Part shown: positions 56,661 to 64,000 of the stretch, piece by piece
How positions within the stretch are numbered: position 1 is the first letter of the stretch
How the letters are laid out: every line of letters begins with the position of its first letter
NCBI GenBank assembly: GCA_019916065.1
Contig: CM034240.1
Coordinates: forward strand, 48,098,238 to 48,162,237
Length of the DNA stretch: 64,000 nt
From: Vitellaria paradoxa
Lineage: Eukaryota > Streptophyta > Magnoliopsida > Ericales > Sapotaceae
Reading direction: 5' to 3'
Notes under the pieces: generated by a model
The model's input: the letters and a program-made list of their open reading frames with translations, nothing else
Database searches by the model: none
What the model was told of the DNA's origin: nothing
Program-made: the position numbers and the translations under genes

Positions 56661-57143
56661 CAATGTTTTATTTAGTGAGAAAAGAAAGAATTATGCAACT
56701 TTATATATATAAAGATATATGAATTTATAAAAATAACTCAAATACCAAGTGCTGTTAATTAGTTTTTTAACTGATGATCAATGTGACCAATTCAAATTTA
56801 AAATTAAAAATTTTTAAAAATACTCCTTAACATTTTTTTTTCTTTGTGTATTTAAATTAAGAAAAATAATGGGTTATTACTATAAGAGAAGTAACTTTTA
56901 AATTATTTTTCAAGCCTAATTATTATTTAAGTATTTTTTATTTTTAAATTTAAGCCTCAATGTATTTAAATCTATAATTGTTATAATTATAGTGAATTAA
57001 TAAGTGAACTCATTCTAAAAATCGATTAGTTCACTTTATATCGATTAGTATTACATATTAAAAATTTTAAAATTTTAAATTAAAAAATAAAGTTGTAATC
57101 ATATGTCAATGTGAGAAAAAAATAAAAATTTTATTTAAGTAGA

Positions 57144-57180
<37 letters not shown>

Positions 57181-57182
57181 TT
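56661..57182. other. AT-rich arm spacer
   Basis: Mirrors 7,656-8,229 but lacks the 8,230 MITE. (AAT)n lies at 57,147-57,175. No gene. Confidence 0.6.
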
Positions 57183-57557
57183 AGGGGCCGTTTGGAGTGT
57201 AAAAAATAAAAAAAAATTAAAAGTGAAATTTTTTTAAATTTAGAGTGTAAAAATTATTTTGAAATGATGGTTAAATATTTGTATTTAATTTGATTAAAGT
57301 TGTTAAAAATTATCTAAAATTACACGTGACAAAATTTTAGTGAAGAAATTTAAAAATTTTTAGAATTTTATGAAACGTTTCGGTACAAATATCAATCTAA
57401 TTTTTAAAAGATCTGTCAAAATTCATTGAAGTGCACTATTTTAATTTGTTTCAATAAATTTTGATAAATTCTTTAAAAAAAATTAAAAATTTTGTAGAGT
57501 TTAAAAAAATTAAAACTTCCAAAATTTTTTAAATTTGATAAGCGCTCCGAACAGCCC
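57183..57557 (-). mobile_element. MITE with GGGGC termini, mirror of 7,279
   Basis: GGGGCCGTTTGGAGTG and GCGCTCCGAACAGCCCC are inverted ends; the interior matches the left copy inverted. Confidence 0.75.
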
Positions 57558-57710
57558 CTTCGTCGAAATCTTGTCAGACTTGAAATGGTGATTGACATTC
57601 ACGATTGACATCAGAATATTAATAATTAATGTCAGGAGAATAATAATCCTCCTCGGATGATTAGGGAGTGTTTAGTTGAAAAAATATATATATAAAATTT
57701 AATGCAAAAA

Positions 57711-58314
57711 TTAGAGGTGATATCGGTCGGTTTAGTTTGATTTTGGGTTATTTATCGGATCGGATTAGATTTTCGGTTTGAAAATTTTCAAAATTGGAAT
57801 CGGTTGATATGATTCAGTTTCGATCCGGTTTCATTTGGTTTCGGTTTCAATCCAATTTCTATTGTAGGCTACAATTTTGAGCCAAACTCAATATAAAAAA
57901 ATTCAATTCTGGCCAATATATTAAAAAACTTATAAAAATTACATTAATGTGGCTTTCAAGCCTATTACGAACTCAAAAAATATTTTCACCTCTACCCTAA
58001 TTTCCAACCATGGCCCAGTTTCTTCCACTGTGGTATTGTAAGCAATTGGTGGGTATACCTAGTGGTAAAGTCATAGTTTTTAGCTCTTGAGTTCAAGTCC
58101 CAACCACTACATTTTGCTACACACTTGTATTAAAACCGGTTCGATTCGGTCCAATTCAATTTTAAAGCCCTCAAAATCGGAAATCAAACCAGTTTCAAAA
58201 ATTAAAATTTCTTAAATCGAAACCAAACCAAATTTTAAAAAATTAGTTTATAAAATTCGGTTCGGTTTGATTTTTTCGATCGGTCCAATTTTTAATTTTT
58301 TATAACATCCCTAA
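57711..58314 (+). mobile_element. hAT-like MITE, right arm only
   Basis: It starts TTAGAGGTGATATCGGTCGG and ends TTATAACATCCCTAA, inverted with mismatches; TCGGTTTGATTTTTTCGATCGG-type words lie near both ends. It interrupts AT-rich text continuous in the left arm (AATTTAATGTAAAAATAATA-like, in reverse). It contains a nested tRNA-like piece. Target duplication is unclear (A-rich site). Confidence 0.62.
58034..58122 (+). mobile_element. Nested tRNA-derived SINE-like piece
   Basis: TGGTGGGTATACCTAGTGGT then AAAGTC resembles a tRNA A-box region, and CTTGAGTTCAAGTCCCAACC a B box, 34 bases later. It lies inside the preceding hAT-like element. No clear tail. Confidence 0.5.
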
Positions 58315-58408
58315 TAAAAATATAATAATAAAATTTAATAAAAATATTAAAATTAATACAGATTAATAAATTTTAATTAATTTTAATCAATCAAATATCA
58401 CTTTAATA

Positions 58409-58543
58409 TCACCTTCCAGGAATATCCCTCCGCATGTTCACATTAAAACATGTGACGCCATAATTGTACGTGTGCATGTATGGAGTTTTAACGTAAGCGA
58501 GCGAGAGAAAGCAACTTTCCAATAATTTTCCATTGAAAATTAT
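58409..58543 (-). other. PGG distal upstream block, single copy
   Basis: The reverse complement of the block triplicated at 4.3-5.9 kb: ATATCCCTCCGCATGTTCAC then GACGCCATAATTGTACGTG. Bases 59,074-59,310 continue it after an insertion. Confidence 0.65.
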
Positions 58544-59073
58544 GATTACGTTTGGTACACGAAAAGTAAAAAAAAAAATTAGATAAAATATGGGTTGAAA
58601 AAATTTTTTGTATTTGATGCACATCACTCAAATTATGTTTTTTAGAGATGAATAATAAAATTTTATTCCGACAAATCGGATTTTTATTTGGACGGATTCA
58701 AAATTTTAAACAGTCATCACTTCTTTATACTACAATTACCCAAACAGATTGTAGAAACCGTTTAAATGAAAATTGCTCGTGCGATTTCGTCGGAACGGTT
58801 TCTACAATATTGAAATGGTTTTAAAAACGCCAGAAAAAATAGTCAAAGTGGGTGTCATTTGGTAGTTTGGAAATCCATAGTAAAAATGACAAAAAAATTT
58901 TTACTATTTGATTAATCAAATTCTAGTTATCGATTTTTTTTAAAGATATTAAACGTTTTTTGAATTTTAGGAAAGTATAAATGTATAAAATTTTATAAAA
59001 ATTTGTAAATTTTATAAAAATTTGTAAAAATTTTTATAGATATTCATCAAATTTTTACGCACCAAACGTAATC
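58544..59073 (+). mobile_element. 530-bp MITE with TAT duplication, right arm only
   Basis: GATTACGTTTGGTACACGAA and TTACGCACCAAACGTAATC are inverted ends; TAT lies on each side (58,541-58,543; 59,074-59,076). The three left-arm copies of the host block run through the site uninterrupted (AAAATTATAATAGATAGG in reverse). A 3-bp duplication suits PIF/Harbinger. A related copy lies at 26,826. Confidence 0.82.
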
Positions 59074-61075
59074 TATATAAAAGATAAAAAAAGTATAACG
59101 GGTGTGTTTGAAATTATATAAAATTATAAATGTTAATATCTCGTATTTTGTATAATAAATAGAGAATTTAAATTTTATTATCTCGTAATTCATGTTTATA
59201 GAGATTTATATTATTTTATTTTAACTCCAAACAAGCCAAACATAACAGTGGAAGTGAACTACCCGCAAAATAAATAATAGATTGTGCATGACTTTAAAAA
59301 AATAAAGATTCATTGGGTTTGTTTTTTATTTTTTATTTTAAATTTATTTTTTATTTTGTGTTTTTAAAAATAAAGAAAACAGATGGAAACTTATTTGGTT
59401 ATTTGTATTTTTAAAATTTATTTTTGAAAAAAAAAATAACTTTATATGAAATAAAAATGACAAAAAATTATTTTTAAAGTTTCTAACCAAAAACAAATCT
59501 TAAAATAAGTAAAATAGATTATTTTTTATTTTAAAATTTTTAATATATAAAATAAAAAAAAATAAAAAGATAAACCAAACATCACCTAAAATTTCATTGT
59601 CGGTGGGAAGCGTCCCGTGAAACTAGTACCGGATGAATTTTTTATTGCATGTTTCAAAACATTATCTCAATCATACCAGGAAATGGATCAAGATGCTTTC
59701 ACTCATTGTCCTTCACCTGCAATTATTATGCTTTTGCAGTGGTGATTTGACCATTGAGTTCTGACTAGACAAATGAATGGTAGAAAAATTAAGAGAAGGT
59801 AGAAAAATTGAGAGAAGGATAGGTCCGGTGCACTATATCAGACTGTACATCTGGGCAACTCCAATGGTGCACTGAACTTACCTGATCCAAAAATCAAAAG
59901 CATATTTTAGGGATAACGATAGTGCAACACGGCTAAATCCATCTCAATTCTCTCTCTTTTTATTTACTTTTTGAACACTAACAGTGAAGCTTATATATAT
60001 ATATATATTTATATATTTATCTTTATGGGCCCAAATAAGAATAAACTCAAAAATTTTTATGTCCCACGTTATTTTCTTTTTTTTTTTTTCAAACGAATTC
60101 TTTTTTTCTAACAATTCTCACTTCAATTTTTAATACTGTGCTTGTAACACCAGTTAAATAAATCAATAGCATCCTATGTCATGTCAGGATTAACTCAAAT
60201 GTGTATACAATTAAAAAAAAGGCATAAATATGATTAAAAAGAAGAAATTACATAAATATGATTAAAAAGAAGAAATTTAATTCTTTTCTTCAAATGCTTA
60301 AAATTGACTCCACGACTAATTTAATCAAGAGGTAGAATCAAGGCTCCCAGATATATGAAAAATAATTTAACATCACTTCTTAGGGTCACAAATAAATTAC
60401 ATTAACATCCTCGTGTAAGTTGATATGGTACTTTTTTTTCTATTTTTTATTATCTTTTGCTCTCGTTCTTTATTTTTTATTATTATTTCTCCCCCTTATT
60501 CATTCCTTTACCTTACGCATTCGTCTAATTATTTTTGTTTTTATTTTTATTTTTTTAAACAGCCATGTGGATAGGCGCCCAAATGCACCGATTACCGCCT
60601 CGTAGGTCCACATATATACATACAATTATATAATTATCTAGGCACTGCACAAAACCCACCCATCATTAACCATTATTTATTCTCTAACCAAAACTCATTT
60701 AATTAAATAAATTTAAATATACCAGTATAAAATTATTTCTCGATAAATTACTTCAAAAATAAATTAAATCAACAAAGTTTCATCATTATATATAATTTGA
60801 CAATAAAAAATCTAAATAACAAACGTTACATCTTATCAGCAATTCATTTGCCTTTGCAAGAAATAACTTGTCTTGTCAACATATGATGTCAATATTCTCT
60901 ATAGGATATTCTAACTTAACCTGTGGGAGTATCAGTTATTTTACTCTTATTAGTAATGTCAAAACATTAAAAATGGGATTATGAATGCATTTTCTTCTAG
61001 CAATAAATAAATGTGTACAAAATCAAATCAAGCTAGCTTACAACTGTTAAATCAAAACATTCATGAAAATTTACC
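59074..61075. other. Right-arm non-coding block, mirror of 2.3-4.4 kb
   Basis: AT-rich; no gene. TCACTCATTGTCCTTCACC (59,699) and GATAGGCGCCCAAATGCACC (60,571) mark the match. CATAAATATGATTAAAAAGAAGAAATT is repeated in tandem at 60,224 and 60,251. Confidence 0.6.
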
Positions 61076-62640
61076 AATCTAAAACTAGTGTTATAATGGA
61101 GATGATAAAAGTGAAAATGTTCTTCCACGGAGTTCATAACTCTACTTGGGATTGTCCTTCAATAGAACCTGAAGAAGGATGCATATATATCCCTTCTGGC
61201 TTTTGGTATTATACGTCCCATATATGTTACCTAATGACAAGTATACCTCTTTAGCTATTGTTACGCCATAATTTTATTTTTTTTCTTTTTCTTCAATTTC
61301 TAAGATTACCGTTAGGCCATTCACTCCTTGAAGAGAAAACAGCGCAATTGGGCGAGCCAACTTGCAGGAATATCCCTCCTTATGTTCACGTCAGAATAAA
61401 TGCCATAATGGTACAGGTGCATGCGTGGAAAGTTTAGGTAAGACAGGCGAGGAGGAAGCAACTTTACCATTCAAAAAAAGAGAGAACGACTTTTCAATAA
61501 TTTTCCGTATTGCTTTTCCCCTCTTTCAGTAGAAACACACAAATTCTCTCTCTCTCTCATATCTTTTAAAAACAAATAAAAATTCTCCAGTCAATTTAAT
61601 TTCTTTTTAAATAAGACTCGCATTAAAAAATGATAAAAGTAATAAATTATTTTTCTATTTTTCAATAAAAATCCACAATTCTCCAAAAAAAAATATAAAA
61701 ATCTACAAATCTCCTACTTTCATTCGAACTCTTATATTTACACTTTCTAACAATCAGCCACTCATTTCACATTCCCCTTATATAACCCAACTCCCCGTTC
61801 ATTGCAAATATAATTTAATTTTCGACAAAATTTGCACTTACAATTCTCTCTTTAACGAAATATTTTGTTTTGAATAAGTATTAACTCTTTTGGATTATAT
61901 TTATCTGATTTTTTATTGAAAAATTCTGATCTCATCATAAAATCATGAAATCCTAACTTCGTACCTGTATAGTATCTACTCCAAAATAAATATACGTATT
62001 TTTATATGTAGGGCACGTTTATTCTATATTTTATAATAAAAATATAAAAAAAAAATATTTTTATATTTTTACCTTATATTTTTATATAAATTAACGACTT
62101 ATCTCATTTTATCTTATTTTACATATAGGATACGTTTAAAGTAACAAAAAGTGAGATAAAATAAAATAAAATAAGTTGTTGGTTCATAATTCGTATAGTG
62201 AAATAAAAATGTAGGATAGAAAATGAATAATTTTAAAATTTTTTTATATTTTTTACTATTTTTTAAAATTTTTTGTCACCGGAGCCATGGCAAGACTTGA
62301 AATCATTCATGGAATTTGTCCCTATTTCCGGGGGCGGCATAGTTCGACGGATGACTGCCTAGTAAGCTTCCATTGCCAATTCTTAAGAAATTTTTTTTTT
62401 AATAAACTTTTGAGTTACTGAATTCTTTTCATGATTTTTGGCCATTATGCTAAATAATGATTTACAACCCTTTGGATTTGGCAAAAGGTGGTGGAGATTT
62501 TGTGCGTTTCCCTTCTTTTCAGTTCTGGAGGAAATTATCTCATGTTACCGTCGTATGAAAAATGTTAGTCATTAAGAATAATTTATCCTCTTTCCCCTCT
62601 CAAAGGATCGCCTAGTTTCTGTTCTCTGATCCTTACTCTT
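61076..62640. other. R1 upstream region, not in left arm; no gene
   Basis: AACTTGCAGGAATATCCCTC then CTTATGTTCACGTCAG (61,352-61,392) is the distal PGG upstream block in gene orientation. Bases 61,500-62,270 are AT-rich spacer. Bases 62,300-62,510 (GGATTTGGCAAAAGGTGGTG) match the M2 upstream region. The 63-residue frame at 61,063-61,254 has no support. Confidence 0.5.
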
Positions 62641-62731
62641 TCTTTCAGTTGATTTCCCGGTGACAGAGAGACCCTGATCTAGAGAAAATAATCCTCAACA
62701 CATCTATGAAGGGAAATTGCATCAAAAAGCC
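62641..62731 (+). promoter_or_regulatory. R1 5' leader
   Basis: GTTGATTTCCCGGTGACAGA, GAGACCCTGATCTAGAG and AATCCTCAACACATCTATGA, then GGGAAATTGCATC, closely follow the M2 leader (21,677-21,755), so M2 and R1 form one promoter subtype distinct from M1, M3, L2 and R2. Confidence 0.6.
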
Positions 62732-63823
62732 ATGCCAAGTAAAGCTGCTGGTAAAAGTCCCACTGAGTCAACACCGGGTTCTTCACCAGATAGACTGTGT
62801 GGAGTCAATCAACTCATGAAGTCGAGCCAAAACCTTCATCACAATCTCCTGTGACCTATCAAAAAAACTCCGACACCAGAGCTACTACCAGTATTGACAA
62901 ATCGATCTGTATCCCAGGATGATAGCCATCCCGGACCAGATACATAAGCAGAGAGAATGGTTCCAAATTTATCAGTCAATTTAAGACAGCGGGGGCAAAT
63001 CAGGCAAAGAAAAGAACCGAAAAAACTTTTCAGGAAGGAAAAAAATCTGCAAAACACGATATTGAACGAAGGGGTACTAAACGCCAGGAACACAGTCGCA
63101 CTGGCGGCTATTTTGATAGCTAGCCACAGTCGCATTCACTGCATTTATTGGTTTGTCGATGGTGTCGTGATCGAATCCTAATCGTGTTTATTTTCACTTA
63201 AACTCAAATTTTTTAAAATTTAGTAAACATGTTAAATAAATAATTTATTTTAAAATTAAACTAAATCAAATCAAATTAAATTGTGTGAATTTCATTATTA
63301 ACTTATTTATGTCATCATGTCATGATCATATTTTCTCTAACACTATATTTGAAAACACTATTATTTTAAAATTGATTTAATTTGATTTGATAAATAAAAT
63401 TTGTATTTAAATCACACATTTAAATTTAAAAATTGAATTGAATTTGAACATTTTAATAGAAAAAAAAGTATGATAAATATGATATATAAAGGTAATTTAT
63501 TTACTTATTTAGATAGGTTAAAAACATAATGAATTCTCATCAAATTTTATTGTTTTAGTTTATATTTCAAATGATATAAAAATTCTAGAAAAACTATGAA
63601 ATGAAATTAAATTTTAATTCATAAAATTATATTTTAATTTAAATATATTAATAAAATTCTCAAAAAATAAAATTAAATCATAATTTCAAATAGAGTGTAA
63701 GTAAATTTTGTTTGAGTTATTGTATCTTGTCTAATGTTGTCATCCTTAATTGCAAGAATTAGCCTTCCCAGTGGAATCTACCAAGAGGGACAAAATATAG
63801 GGAAGGCCATTGTGGAATTATTT
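62732..63823 (+). pseudogene. PGG-family pseudogene (R1)
   Basis: ATG at 62,732 opens MPSKAAGKSPTESTPGSSPD, but the frame meets TGA at 62,852 and TAA at 62,945. The same frame then reads MVPNLSVNLRQRGQIRQRKE and LNARNTVALAAILIA. There a TAGC duplication (TAGCTAGCC near 63,117) shifts it, and the splice donor GCAGGT seen in L1 is mutated to GCATTT. Exon 2 resumes at about 63,757 (ISLPSGIYQEGQNIGKAIV; PPGG degraded to LPSG) and is cut off at about 63,823 by unrelated upstream-block sequence. L1 has TCG where R1 has the TAA, so part of the decay came after duplication. Confidence 0.85.
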
Positions 63824-64000
63824 TCATGCCGACATAATTTCAATGCATTCAACGGACCATTATGGAATTATTTTCATGTGAACACAAGGGTGGGATTCCT
63901 TGACTAATTCTTTAATTTAATTAATTATATTACTGATTTCAACTACCATAGTTAAGTCCAACAAATGATTGTACGTTAGGTTGGTTTTATGTACATTTAT
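63824..64000 (+). other. Inverted upstream block fused to truncated R1 exon 2
   Basis: CAACGGACCATTATGGAATT, ATGTGAACACAAGGGTGGGA and GTACGTTAGGTTGGTTTTAT follow the order of 8,760-8,905 in the left arm (same strand). ATTATGGAATTATTTTCATG partly duplicates GGAATTATTTTCATGCCGAC just before. The breakpoint lies in exon 2 at about 63,823. Confidence 0.7.

Overview
The window is nuclear DNA from a flowering plant, probably a eudicot; the species cannot be named from sequence alone. Supporting signs are the very AT-rich spacers, GT-AG introns between short exons, tRNA-derived SINEs, many small TIR elements (MITEs), plant-type LTR fragments, a plant H3.1-like histone fragment, and genes of the plant PGG-domain membrane protein family (Pfam PGG, known from the C-termini of ankyrin proteins such as ACD6 and ITN1). 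There are no bacterial features, CRISPR arrays or full-length transposase or reverse transcriptase genes.

The only gene family recognised with confidence is a cluster of stand-alone PGG genes with no ankyrin repeats. Exon 1 encodes a short variable hydrophilic N-terminus, a conserved LNARNTVAL motif and TM helix 1. A phase-1 intron follows, then exon 2 with the PPGG motif and TM helices 2-4. Copies are M1 (17,481-19,102 +, frameshifted after TM3), M2 (21,762-22,020 +, a degenerate remnant), M3 (32,743-33,658 +, the only intact-looking gene), L2 (10,238-11,246 -) and R2 (40,766-41,777 +), which are mirror-image pseudogenes, and L1 (176-388 -) and R1 (62,732-63,823 +), which are mirror-image exon remnants. 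Relics without coding sequence (promoter, 5' UTR or 3' flank) lie at about 27.5, 49.1-49.8, 51.0-51.4, 53.65 and 55.2 kb.

Layout: almost the whole window is one imperfect inverted duplication. The left arm runs from base 1 to about 17,097. Its reverse complement runs from about 35,071 to 42,559 and resumes from about 55,700 to the right end. A non-repeated spacer (17.1-35.07 kb) holds M1, M2 and M3. A further 13.1 kb (42.56-55.70 kb) is present only in the right arm. Because the arms have diverged by separate insertions, one arm often preserves the empty site of an element in the other: a SINE at 15,047, MITEs at 8,230 and 58,544, and a 186-bp tandem duplication at 10,005. A hAT-type MITE at 6,218 is likewise dated by comparison with a sibling element.

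Other notable structures are two copies of an element carrying arrays of a perfect 20-22 bp palindrome (25.5-26.8 and 44.0-45.7 kb), four copies of an AT-rich MITE family (one enlarging the M1 intron), a long foldback element at 47.1-48.5 kb, a probable solo LTR at about 46 kb, and a roughly 65-bp minisatellite at 29.4-29.9 kb. No computation was possible: boundaries are read by eye, and identities are stated only where directly compared.
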